A stretch of DNA of 9,320 nucleotides, taken from JBHHYN01 sp046757565. GTDB lineage: Bacteria > Pseudomonadota > Gammaproteobacteria > Eutrophobiales > Eutrophobiaceae. Of the stretch, positions 1 through 6,811 are shown in pieces. The notes below the pieces were generated by a model. The model saw only the letters and a list, made by a program, of their open reading frames with translations, was not told the origin of the DNA and ran no database searches. Numbering within the stretch: position 1 is the first letter of the stretch; each line of letters begins with the position of its first letter. The stretch covers positions 1 to 9,320 of the forward strand of contig JBHHYN010000116.1 in the NCBI GenBank assembly GCA_046757565.1, read 5' to 3'. Made by a program: the position numbers and the translations under genes.

Positions 1-167
1 TATGATATAAAGTTAAATTCATTGACTTGGTACGTTTTATCAGGGACTCTTTAATTGAATCCAGTCAAAACCAGCAATATGAACTCAATACTACAGATAA
101 AATCAAACGTTTTGAAGCGCATAGTCAAGACTCAATGATAGTGCTCAGTCACAATGCCCGTGCCGGC

Positions 168-194
168 TTGCCATGAACTTAACGACTGTATAGC
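168..194 (+). promoter_or_regulatory. Possible sigma70 promoter for the oxidoreductase operon
   Basis: TTGCCA (168-173) is followed after 15 bases by TATAGC (189-194). The spacer is shorter than the usual 17 and both boxes are imperfect, so this is a weak call. It lies about 54 bases before the chosen ATG at 248. The rest of 1-167 is AT-rich with no gene or convincing alternative promoter that I can see; TTGACT at 22-27 has no -10 at the right distance. Confidence 0.22.
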
Positions 195-200
195 AGTTGT
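182..200. promoter_or_regulatory. Inverted repeat, possible operator
   Basis: ACGACTG (182-188) and CAGTTGT (194-200) form a 7-base inverted repeat with one mismatch around the 5-base centre TATAG. It covers the possible -10 box of the downstream operon, where a dimeric repressor could act. It could equally be a chance dyad, or a short RNA hairpin in which the mismatch becomes a G-U pair. No regulator gene is present in the window. Confidence 0.3.
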
Positions 201-247
201 AAGGTATCTGTTCAGAAATATAAGCAGCCATATTGGAGAGTATAAAT

Positions 248-1240
248 ATGCCAGTCTCTTTTCATGTTGGTATTCTACCGAACCGTCCTTTAACGGAATT
301 TGTTGACTGGATTGCACAAGCTGATGCATCGGGATTCGGTGGTGTCTGGGTCGCCGATTCTCAATCCATATTCCGCGATGCCTTCATGGCATTGACGTTG
401 TTCGCGGACCGGACCCGGCAAATGGAACTCGCAACCGGCGTCACGAACGTTATTACCCGGCATCCCGCCGTTCTGGCACATAGCCTGGCAACGCTTGATG
501 AGCTTTCAGGAGGGCGGGCAATACTTGGAATCGGTGTTGGAGAAAGTGCGGTTTACAACATAGGAAAAAAACCGGCACGACTTAAACGTATGGAGGAAGT
601 GATAGGGGTTATTCGCACGTTGATGGCAGGGGAAACCGCGCATTTTGACGGGCAGGATATTGAAGTGAGCTGGCCGCCGAGACAGGTACCGGTTGTTATG
701 GCCTGTACCGGGCCAAAGTCCCTGCAGCTTGCAGGCAGTATCGCCGATGGCGTGCTGTTTCAGGTTGGGGCCGATCCGGCGCTGGTCCGCTACGCGAAGA
801 AAAATATTGAAATAGGCGCTGGGCGGGCAGGTCGTGATGTTGCAGGGATCAAGCTCTATCAAAGGCTGGCCTGTGCCGTTTCGAGAGATCGTGAGCAGGT
901 ACGGGAAGAAGCACGGGGTTATGCATCCGTTGCCGCTGGCACTGTCTATTCAGCCATACCGGAGCGGGATATGCCTGAAGAATTGTGGGCAGATCTCAGA
1001 TTAATGAAGGAGCAGTACGATTATCAGCAACATGGGAGCATGGAGGCAAAACAGGCAGACCTGATAACGGATCGTATTCTTGATGCCATCGCTATCGCCG
1101 GCACACCCGAGGAGGCAGTACCGCGTTTCAAACAGTTAGTGGATCTTGGTGTAGAAAATTTTGTTCTGCCCATCGCCACCAGGAAACCGGAAGTGATTAT
1201 AAAAACCCTGGCGGAGGAGGTTATTCCTGAAGTTACATAA
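248..1240 (+). CDS. Luciferase-like (LLM) oxidoreductase, Mer-type, probably F420-dependent
   Basis: A 330-residue TIM-barrel oxidoreductase of the bacterial luciferase superfamily. It probably acts in the cytosol, moving hydride between F420H2 (or FMNH2) and an unknown substrate. Seen directly: the N-terminal strand MPVSFHVGIL, then GVWVADSQ (32-39), ATGVTNVITRHPAV (62-75), ATLDELSGGRAILGIGVGES (81-100) and the adjacent YNIGKKPARL. This block pattern is typical of methylenetetrahydromethanopterin reductase (Mer) relatives, many of which use F420. The length is normal for the family. The start at 248 is preferred because GGAG at 235-238 sits 9 bases before it; an in-frame TTG at 233 overlaps that same site and would leave no ribosome binding site. 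It heads a plus-strand run with the binding protein and SnoaL-like genes. F420 use is inferred from the family and from cofC, cofD, cofE and npdG nearby; an FMN-dependent enzyme remains possible. The substrate is unknown. Confidence 0.9.
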   Translation: MPVSFHVGILPNRPLTEFVDWIAQADASGFGGVWVADSQSIFRDAFMALTLFADRTRQMELATGVTNVITRHPAVLAHSLATLDELSGGRAILGIGVGESAVYNIGKKPARLKRMEEVIGVIRTLMAGETAHFDGQDIEVSWPPRQVPVVMACTGPKSLQLAGSIADGVLFQVGADPALVRYAKKNIEIGAGRAGRDVAGIKLYQRLACAVSRDREQVREEARGYASVAAGTVYSAIPERDMPEELWADLRLMKEQYDYQQHGSMEAKQADLITDRILDAIAIAGTPEEAVPRFKQLVDLGVENFVLPIATRKPEVIIKTLAEEVIPEVT

Positions 1241-1300
1241 CTTCGGCAGGATGTATGATGCTACGTTCAGCTACTCAATACAAAGATTGGTTTACCAGTC

Positions 1301-2164
1301 ATGCTAAGCATACAACTTGGATTCAAAGCATTCGATATACATGAACTACTCTGCCATTTCATGGCTTCCAAAGCGGGACTGTATGAACAGGCTGGGCTTC
1401 AGGTTGAGTTAATTGATATCACCTTCATGGCGGATGCCGATCTGCCTCCGCATACCTTTCAGGTCAGCTGCGGTTCAGCATTGATCAGTGCCCTCAAGGG
1501 GATACCGCAGCGGATAATATTCGTTGCAACGGAAAAACCGATGTTCTGGATATATTCAAACCGCAAGATTAAAGATTTGCCGGATTTAAGGAACAAAAAA
1601 GTGGCGAGCTATCCTGACATCGCACCGCCTTGTCATTTAGCAAAGATCATTTTGAAACAAGCAGGGCTTGATCCCACTCATGATGTGATATTTACACCAG
1701 CCCGCGATGATGTCGCCCGGTTAGGCTTGCTGAAATGCGGTGCAGTCGATGCGGCCATGATCAGCTCCGCCATCCTGCCGCCCAAGGTCAAGCAACGTGC
1801 ATTCAGCACGCTCTGTTTTTTTGGTGACAAAATCAAGCTGCCGACTACCGGGTTGGCCGTACATCGGTCACAGTTGGAACGGGAGCCAGAGTCGGCACGA
1901 ACCTTAGTGAGTGTACTCAAAGAGAGCCTGAATTTGATTCATAACAATCCTGTTCTGCTGGGCAATGTCTTGCAGGATTTTTTTGATATCGGGAGTGAGA
2001 TACAGAAGGTCTCCAGTGACTTGATACGGGCATGTTTCACCCGTGACGGGCAAATCACCGGGCTGACAGCCCGGGGGGCCGTCGATCTGATGGGTGATAT
2101 CCTGAACGTCACACCGGCTCAAGATTGGAACCAGATCTACGGTTTTTCCCTGTCAGGGGATTAA
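1301..2164 (+). CDS. NMT1/THI5-like substrate-binding protein, no signal peptide
   Basis: A 287-residue protein with the two-lobed periplasmic-binding-protein fold of the NMT1/THI5 and SsuA/TauA type. Supporting features are the N-terminal strand LSIQLGFKAFDIHELL, the helix ASKAGLYEQAGLQVEL (22-37), the ligand-lobe segment VSCGSALISALKG (55-67) and the hinge region KDLPDLRNKKVASYPDIAPP (91-110), followed by the HLAKIILKQAGLDP helix. Oddly there is no signal peptide. The upstream in-frame stretch back to the stop at 1256-1258 has no usable start and encodes nothing like one. The protein should therefore stay in the cytosol, and no ABC permease or ATPase gene is near. It may bind a pathway intermediate or act as an enzyme, as THI5-fold and MqnA/MqnD-like proteins do. 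No Shine-Dalgarno precedes the ATG; it starts 60 bases after the oxidoreductase stop and could be translated by coupling. The function is inferred only at family level. Confidence 0.8.
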   Translation: MLSIQLGFKAFDIHELLCHFMASKAGLYEQAGLQVELIDITFMADADLPPHTFQVSCGSALISALKGIPQRIIFVATEKPMFWIYSNRKIKDLPDLRNKKVASYPDIAPPCHLAKIILKQAGLDPTHDVIFTPARDDVARLGLLKCGAVDAAMISSAILPPKVKQRAFSTLCFFGDKIKLPTTGLAVHRSQLEREPESARTLVSVLKESLNLIHNNPVLLGNVLQDFFDIGSEIQKVSSDLIRACFTRDGQITGLTARGAVDLMGDILNVTPAQDWNQIYGFSLSGD

Positions 2165-2181
2165 CAGAATGTTAAAAGGGG

Positions 2182-2328
2182 ATGTATAAACATGTTATTG
2201 GATTTGAAATTCAGGCAATAACCATTGCATCCATGGGACGGACTGAAGATGGCTTTCGGAGAGAAGGACTTTTATACTCCCATCATCGTGAAGGATTGAA
2301 AATAACCAAGGGGGACTGTTATCAATGA
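2182..2328 (+). CDS. Possible 48-residue small protein, unrecognised
   Basis: An open frame of 48 codons starts at ATG 2182 and ends in TGA at 2326-2328, which overlaps the ATG (2325) of the next gene as ATGA. That overlap is typical of translational coupling. The predicted product has a mildly hydrophobic N-terminal part (HVIGFEIQAITIASM) and a charged second half (GRTEDGFRREGLLYSHHREG, then LKITKGDCYQ). I do not recognise it. An internal ATG at 2233 would give 31 residues. Against it: AGGGG at 2177-2181 directly abuts ATG 2182, leaving no spacer, and is better placed for a separate 9-codon frame starting at 2192. It may be a true small gene, a leftover of a decayed gene, or chance. Confidence 0.3.
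   Translation: MYKHVIGFEIQAITIASMGRTEDGFRREGLLYSHHREGLKITKGDCYQ
2308..2314 (+). promoter_or_regulatory. Strong Shine-Dalgarno site for the SnoaL-like gene
   Basis: AAGGGGG lies 10 bases before the ATG at 2325 and is among the best ribosome binding sites in the window. It fixes that start and suggests the SnoaL-like gene can be translated well on its own, whether or not the overlapping small frame is real. Confidence 0.6.
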
Positions 2329-2930
2329 CTGACCAACTGTTGGAACGTATGGCTGTCCGGGAACTGGTGGAGAACTGGGCCCTGTGGCGCGATGCCGGGT
2401 TTTGGGATCGATTCCGCAGCGTCTGGCATGATGATGGCCGCATAATGGCGACCTGGCTGCAGGCCAGCGCCGACGAGTTTATCGCGGGCAGTAAAAAGGT
2501 GTTTGAAAGCGATGTCAGCATACTGCATGCCCTTGAGGGCACAACCGTGGATGTCGTTGGAAACCGTGCCATCGCCATGACCAAGATGACTATCTCACAG
2601 CGGGCGCCGGTTCACGACATCTTGTGTGACGTGGTTTGTAGCGGCCGCTTTTATGACTTTATAGAGAAGCGCGATGGGGAATGGGGTTTTGTATTGCGCC
2701 ACCCTATTTTCGAGAAGGATCGCATCGATCCGGTTGACCCGTCAGCCCAACTTGTCCTCGATCAGGACCTCCTCAATCAGTTCCCGGTGGGCTATCGTCA
2801 CCTCGCTTATTTGCAAACAGGATTGGGTTATGACGTCAAACGCGACATGCCCGGTCTGCGGGGCCCGGAAGTTGAAAAATTATACGCTGAGGGTCAGGCG
2901 TGGCTGGATGGCCAACCGCTCAAGCGCTGA
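2325..2930 (+). CDS. SnoaL/NTF2-like protein (SnoaL_4 type)
   Basis: A 201-residue cytosolic protein with an NTF2-like cone fold in the first 140 residues. Members of this fold act as isomerases, cyclases, dehydratases or simple ligand binders. Seen directly: the opening helix MAVRELVENWALWRDAG (9-25), WDRFRSVWHDDGRIMATW (27-44), a conserved-looking ILHALEGTTVDVVGNRAIA (66-84), TKMTISQRA (86-94), VVCSGRFYDFIEKRDGEW (103-120) and KDRIDPVDPS (131-140). W34, H35, D36 and H68 face the usual pocket region in this family and are candidate active residues, by inference. The C-terminal 60 residues go beyond the core domain; they look like the tail found in SnoaL_4-type proteins. The start has a strong ribosome binding site. 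Its position behind an F420-type oxidoreductase and a binding protein suggests the three handle the same small molecule, but the substrate cannot be named. Confidence 0.85.
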   Translation: MTDQLLERMAVRELVENWALWRDAGFWDRFRSVWHDDGRIMATWLQASADEFIAGSKKVFESDVSILHALEGTTVDVVGNRAIAMTKMTISQRAPVHDILCDVVCSGRFYDFIEKRDGEWGFVLRHPIFEKDRIDPVDPSAQLVLDQDLLNQFPVGYRHLAYLQTGLGYDVKRDMPGLRGPEVEKLYAEGQAWLDGQPLKR

Positions 2931-2999
2931 TTCCGACCGGCGCCAGTTACCTTCTTTTCGTCTGGATTATAAAGCTTAAAAGATTCAATGTGTACGGTC

Positions 3000-4181
3000 T
3001 CAAGTGACGAGACGCAGTCTGGTCTTCGCTACTCCGCGATAGGAGGCGTGCAGGTAACATGTCTGTTCTCCCATATCGACGAGGAGCCTGATTGCCCCGT
3101 CCTCCTCCCTGGAAGTGACAAGGACATGAGTGTCGACCGGCTCCGCCGTCGCTGATTTGCCCAGGTACGCCGAACCGCCCGGCAGGCTGAAAACTGTATC
3201 CTGGACGATGCTGTACGATTCCAGATCCTGCTTGACGATATTGGCGAATCGCCCCAGCTGGGTCATGTAACAGAATGCAACACCTGCGGAGAGATATTGC
3301 AGACCGCTTGGGGCCCGCTCGCGGCCACCAAACACTTCAGGGTCATCGCTGAGAAAATTAAAGACACTGCCAGGCGGTTTGATGCATTGAACCTGGATAG
3401 ATTTCAACCCATCACTTTGAATGGCCAAAACAGCGCGGACCTTGACCATGCGTTTTTGCTCGGCAGCATAACCGACGGCGGTAGCCGGTTTGGCATTGCT
3501 CGTATCAACGTCCTCCAGTTTTTTGATAATACCTGTGGCAAACGCCGCGTCATCAGCCTCTGCAATCTGATTAAATAATGCGGTCGGGTCATCCGTCGCA
3601 GGGGTCGGTGATGCCCTTACCTTCCCGACCTTCAAAGGTTGACCATTCTTTATAATGTTAAACCGGCTTGGCAAAGCAGTGCGCATGACGGCATCGGCCG
3701 GCGAGGCGGCAAGTGCGTGATAAACCAGTTCATCAATCCGCTCCTTTATTGTACTGCTCTTGAGCATCACTTCGATTTCCAAAGGCAATGCGGTCCCGGT
3801 CATTGTTTTATTGACAGCCGAACCTTCCATCGTATAGCGGGCGTCCTGAATGATCCTCAGATCCTGGATATTGATGTCACGCTGTTTTGCCAGGGCAACG
3901 ATTTCAGAAGCCAGGGTGGATACCATGCCTGCGGAATAATAGGCGAGGGGGAAGGGCGCCAAATCCGTACCGTTTAACCATGGTCCCTCGTCACAGACAA
4001 TTCTCCATGCAGTGCCGCACAAACCATCATTGACAATAGCTTCTTTCTGCAGACCCTCCAGCGTTCGTGTCATGGTACGGATGGCTATTTTGTCCCGGCT
4101 GTTTCCATATGCGTGTGGCAATAAAGTGCCGTTATCTATTTTGAAAACCAGAGGGAATGGGCTTGATTCGATGGATGGCAT
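3000..4181 (-). CDS. Tandem OsmC-like protein with a degenerate first domain
   Basis: A 393-residue protein that I read as two OsmC-like domains in series; single-domain OsmC/Ohr proteins are about 140 residues. Domain 1 spans roughly residues 50-180 and domain 2 roughly 240-393. The segment APFPLAYYSAGMVST (75-89) matches APSGLQYLSAGVAFC (290-304) at an offset of 215. The same offset places Ser160 (ASPADAV) opposite Cys375 (TCYLHAS). OsmC and Ohr proteins reduce organic peroxides with two cysteines about 65 residues apart. Here Cys304 and Cys375 could serve in domain 2, while Thr89 and Ser160 replace them in domain 1. The gene runs the same way as cofD and cofC and starts 56 bases after cofC, so it may share their transcript. 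No clear ribosome binding site precedes ATG 4181. Family membership rests on motif pattern alone, and peroxidase activity is an inference; it may be a redox or thiol-transfer partner in an F420-linked pathway. Confidence 0.72.
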   Translation of the reverse strand: MPSIESSPFPLVFKIDNGTLLPHAYGNSRDKIAIRTMTRTLEGLQKEAIVNDGLCGTAWRIVCDEGPWLNGTDLAPFPLAYYSAGMVSTLASEIVALAKQRDINIQDLRIIQDARYTMEGSAVNKTMTGTALPLEIEVMLKSSTIKERIDELVYHALAASPADAVMRTALPSRFNIIKNGQPLKVGKVRASPTPATDDPTALFNQIAEADDAAFATGIIKKLEDVDTSNAKPATAVGYAAEQKRMVKVRAVLAIQSDGLKSIQVQCIKPPGSVFNFLSDDPEVFGGRERAPSGLQYLSAGVAFCYMTQLGRFANIVKQDLESYSIVQDTVFSLPGGSAYLGKSATAEPVDTHVLVTSREEDGAIRLLVDMGEQTCYLHASYRGVAKTRLRLVT

Positions 4182-4237
4182 GTTATCGCAATGGGTATGT
4201 TGTGAATTCTATAAGAATATTAACAATTCCTATAAAT

Positions 4238-4915
4238 TTATGCTGATTCGGATTTGTCCGTTTTATTTATTCCCTGAGTCCGACAGATTTCTGGTGACAA
4301 CTCTTTTATATATGACCATGCCCGTTTGCCGGAAGGTTGTTGGCTCAGCCAAAACAGGTCATCAGGTCTGTCCATGTCCCGCTCCAGTCCCGGCAGGTGC
4401 TCGGTTCGTGCCGGTACGCCCAGTTTTCCGGCCTCACGTTGGTATTTTATCGAACTGTCCGGACCGAACATCAAGGGGACCCTGAGCGGAGGGCTGAAGA
4501 CAACCGCGTTTGTACCGCCGTCCATGACGGCCGGACACAGTGTCAATCCATCTTCATGATTCTGATTCAGGCTATGTAAATCAGCCGGCACCAGTTGCGG
4601 TACATCAGCAGGTATTATGGCTATTTTATCCACAGACATTCGGCACACAGATGAAATGGCCAGCATGGCATCGGTTGAATAGCCACTGTCCGCATCCAGC
4701 AACAGGAATTGTGCCCGATAATGTGCTGCAAGTTCTTTTACTGAAGGATCACTGCTGATAACAGTGATTCCCTCCACAGCATCGGACGAACTCAACACGT
4801 CCAGTATATCCGAGAGCATCAGATAACTCAGATGCGCACGTTGATCCCGTGTCAGTATGCTTGCCAGTCTCTGCTTGGCACGCTGCAAATGTTTGACGGG
4901 CAGGATTACCCACAT
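4238..4915 (-). CDS. cofC: CofC, phospholactate / phosphoenolpyruvate / 3-phosphoglycerate guanylyltransferase
   Basis: A 225-residue cytosolic nucleotidyltransferase that activates a phosphorylated three-carbon acid with GTP, giving the unstable guanylyl intermediate used by CofD in F420 synthesis. Seen directly: the N-terminal signature MWVILPVKHLQRAKQRLASIL (1-21, with P6, K8, K14 and R16), IIPADVPQLVP (100-110) with the metal-site DVP, DGGTNAVVFSPP (132-143), FGPDSS (150-155) and the closing LERDMDRPDDL (177-187). All are family blocks and the length is normal. AGGA at 4925-4928 lies 9 bases before the ATG. The gene starts 17 bases after the cofD stop, so cofD-cofC form an operon. Archaeal enzymes use 2-phospho-L-lactate, actinobacterial FbiD uses phosphoenolpyruvate, and the Paraburkholderia rhizoxinica enzyme uses 3-phosphoglycerate. 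The preferred acid here cannot be settled by reading. Confidence 0.95.
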   Translation of the reverse strand: MWVILPVKHLQRAKQRLASILTRDQRAHLSYLMLSDILDVLSSSDAVEGITVISSDPSVKELAAHYRAQFLLLDADSGYSTDAMLAISSVCRMSVDKIAIIPADVPQLVPADLHSLNQNHEDGLTLCPAVMDGGTNAVVFSPPLRVPLMFGPDSSIKYQREAGKLGVPARTEHLPGLERDMDRPDDLFWLSQQPSGKRAWSYIKELSPEICRTQGINKTDKSESA

Positions 4916-4932
4916 ACTGTTATATCCTGATC

Positions 4933-5892
4933 TTAATGTGAAAGATCATGGGCGAATTTTACCACGTCCTTTGCCAGATTAATCCGGTCCTGCAGTGTGC
5001 GCATGACAATGTTTGCAGTATGTACCGTTATCCCCATCGATTCAATTTCTTGTGTGAATTCTGTGTCCTGCGTATCAATCACCACGGCATCGGCAATATC
5101 TTTATAAATGCCGGCGATAGTCACGACATCAGTTTCCAGTTTTAACTCCCTCATCAGTTTTGTTGTCGGTCCTTTTAACGCCTGCCCTTGTACGATGGGA
5201 GATACTACTATCACGGGTCGTACCCCGGTCTTAAAGTCTTGTTTGATACCGGGTAAGGAAAGGATGGGATGAACACTCAGGAAGGGATTTGATGGACAAA
5301 TGATTATTGCACGTAACCCGGGATCCTGAAGCCGTTTTAAAAAGCCTGGTGCCGGCATTGCCTCATCGATGCCCTCGAAGTGTATGGCTGCTACCCTGGG
5401 TTTACATCTATGTTTTACAAAATACTCCTGAAACGGAAGTATGCCGCTATCGGTTTCAACAATCGTCCTCACCGGATGATCGCTCATTGGAATGATCTCT
5501 GAACGCACTGAAAAACCTGCACATAATTCCCGTACAATATCGCTCAGGGTCGCCCCCTGTTTCAGCCTGTTGCTTCGATATAGATGCACTGCCAGGTCCC
5601 TGTCACCCAACCTGAACCAGGTGTCAAGCCCTACTTCACTGCAAGCATCCATAAAGTTCCAGGTTTCGTCACGCCGTCCCCAGCCGAGCTTTGTATTATT
5701 GATATCCGCCAGCGTGTATATTAATGTGTCGACATCAGGCGAAATGTATAAACCGAAATGCTCAAAATCATCGCCGGTATTCGCGATAACCGTCAGTTGT
5801 GTTTTTTCCAACACATGGCTCAAGCCTAACGCAAGTTTGGCACCACCGATGCCGCCGGATAAAGCAAGAAACCTGTCTGAACTACCATTCAT
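4933..5892 (-). CDS. cofD: CofD (FbiA-type) phospho-acid transferase, F420-0 synthesis
   Basis: A 319-residue cytosolic transferase that joins the guanylyl-activated acid from CofC to the deazaflavin FO, releasing GMP and giving F420-0 or dehydro-F420-0. The family signatures are nearly unbroken: LSGGIGGAKLALGL (11-24), IANTGDDFEHFGLYISPDVD (36-55), TLADINNTKLGWGRRDETWN (60-79), TWFRLGDRDLAVHLYRS (91-107), PMSDHPVRTIVET (135-147) and PSNPFLSVHPILSLPGI (200-216). The length is typical. It is the first gene of a minus-strand operon with cofC and possibly the OsmC-like gene. It is divergent from cofE, with about 130 bases between the two ATGs. No strong Shine-Dalgarno precedes ATG 5892. FO itself must be made by genes outside this window. 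Confidence 0.97.
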   Translation of the reverse strand: MNGSSDRFLALSGGIGGAKLALGLSHVLEKTQLTVIANTGDDFEHFGLYISPDVDTLIYTLADINNTKLGWGRRDETWNFMDACSEVGLDTWFRLGDRDLAVHLYRSNRLKQGATLSDIVRELCAGFSVRSEIIPMSDHPVRTIVETDSGILPFQEYFVKHRCKPRVAAIHFEGIDEAMPAPGFLKRLQDPGLRAIIICPSNPFLSVHPILSLPGIKQDFKTGVRPVIVVSPIVQGQALKGPTTKLMRELKLETDVVTIAGIYKDIADAVVIDTQDTEFTQEIESMGITVHTANIVMRTLQDRINLAKDVVKFAHDLSH

Positions 5893-5925
5893 GCCACACT
5901 ATACAAATTTTCTTTCTTAATATTA

Positions 5926-5954
5926 TTGGATTATTTTTCAAGAAGCCGTATACA
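5926..5954 (+). promoter_or_regulatory. Possible promoter for cofE
   Basis: TTGGAT (5926-5931) and TATACA (5949-5954) are separated by exactly 17 bases, in the divergent gap between cofD and cofE. Transcription would begin near 5961, which leaves about 60 bases of leader before ATG 6023. It also makes a TTG at 5966 too close to the transcript end to be a likely start. Each box matches the consensus only partly (3/6 and 4/6). I found no equally placed pair for cofD on the other strand; a TATAGT box close to its start lacks a partner. Confidence 0.3.
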
Positions 5955-6022
5955 TTCTACCTTCTTTGTCTATAGGATGGTTTCTCCCGGTAAATAACCG
6001 ATTCATCTGTATATCATCAATC

Positions 6023-6793
6023 ATGTTAAACGCATCGCTATCGCTTTACCGCATTTCCGATATCCCGATAATTAAACCGGGCGATGCCCTGGCGGAAATC
6101 ATCCATCGGGCCATGCAACGATCCGGCGAGCATTGCCGTACTGATGACATTATAGCGATCGCCCAAAAAATTGTATCCAAGGCGGAAGGCAGAATTGTTG
6201 ACCTGAACGAAATAACCCCTTCCGGGAGAGCCCGTTCACTGGCCGAAGAGACCGGCAAGGACGCCAGATTAGTGGAACTTATTTTATCGGAAGCGAAAGA
6301 AGTTATCCGTTATAAGCCTGGTGTGATCATTGTTGAACATCGCTGTGGCGTCATTCTGGCTAATGCGGGCATCGATCACTCGAATGTGGGAAATGCTGCC
6401 GACAGGGAACTGGTGACGTTATTGCCACAGGATCCAAATACCTCAGCAAAACGGATCAGAGCCGGACTCCAAGCGCTTTCCGGAAAACGAACAGGCGTCA
6501 TCATCACCGATAGTATCGGACGGCCCTGGCGCATGGGCACGGTTGGTGTTGCGATCGGCTCTGCCGGCATCATACCGTTACGTGATTTACGAGGAAGGAA
6601 AGACCTGTTTGGAGAAACATTGCGTGTCAGCGAGACGGCAGATATCGATGCACTTGCGTCTGCAGCCTGCATGTTGATGGGGGAAGCCGATGACGGTTCC
6701 CCGGTTATTCTGATACGCGGCCATCAGCCCGGGCAAACCGATGAAGCCGCGGATCGATTATTACGTCCCAGGGACGATGATATGTTTCGTTAA
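6023..6793 (+). CDS. cofE: CofE, F420-0:gamma-glutamyl ligase, single domain
   Basis: A 256-residue cytosolic ligase that adds gamma-linked glutamates to F420-0 with GTP, the last step of F420 synthesis. Family blocks, numbered from this start: GDALAEIIHRAM (20-31), DDIIAIAQKIVSKAEGR (41-57), TPSGRARSLAEETGKDARLV (65-84), GVILANAGIDHSNVG (109-123), LLPQDPNTSAKRIR (133-146), ITDSIGRPWRMGTVGVAIG (161-179), GIIPLRDLRGRKDLFGETL (182-200) and MGEADDGSPVILIRG (219-233). ATG 6023 is chosen because the family begins close to this point; an in-frame TTG at 5966 adds 19 residues unlike the family. Neither has a clear Shine-Dalgarno. Unlike mycobacterial FbiB there is no C-terminal nitroreductase domain, so this protein cannot itself reduce dehydro-F420-0. 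It converges on the TrpB-like gene with 18 bases between the stops and no obvious terminator hairpin in that gap. Confidence 0.96.
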   Translation: MLNASLSLYRISDIPIIKPGDALAEIIHRAMQRSGEHCRTDDIIAIAQKIVSKAEGRIVDLNEITPSGRARSLAEETGKDARLVELILSEAKEVIRYKPGVIIVEHRCGVILANAGIDHSNVGNAADRELVTLLPQDPNTSAKRIRAGLQALSGKRTGVIITDSIGRPWRMGTVGVAIGSAGIIPLRDLRGRKDLFGETLRVSETADIDALASAACMLMGEADDGSPVILIRGHQPGQTDEAADRLLRPRDDDMFR

Positions 6794-6811
6794 TCAGAGT
6801 TTCCTGAAGTT

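Noticed and set aside
506..862. 118-codon minus-strand frame
   Set aside because: It lies wholly inside the oxidoreductase gene on the opposite strand, and its product has no recognisable family pattern.
1258..1344. 28-codon frame starting ATG 1258 with AGGA six bases before it
   Set aside because: It runs 44 bases into the binding-protein gene in another frame, and the product resembles nothing; the ribosome site may be fortuitous.
2195..2584. 129-codon minus-strand frame
   Set aside because: It is antisense to the well-supported SnoaL-like gene, with a low-complexity composition typical of a shadow frame.
2931..2999. Bidirectional terminator between the convergent SnoaL-like and OsmC-like genes
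   Set aside because: No strong hairpin followed by a T run could be seen.
4012..4485. 157-codon plus-strand frame bridging the OsmC-like gene and cofC
   Set aside because: It is antisense to two genes with family motifs and has a cysteine- and proline-rich shadow composition.
5966..6022. TTG start extending CofE by 19 residues
   Set aside because: The added residues do not fit the family, no Shine-Dalgarno is present, and a possible promoter -10 box ends only 11 bases before it.
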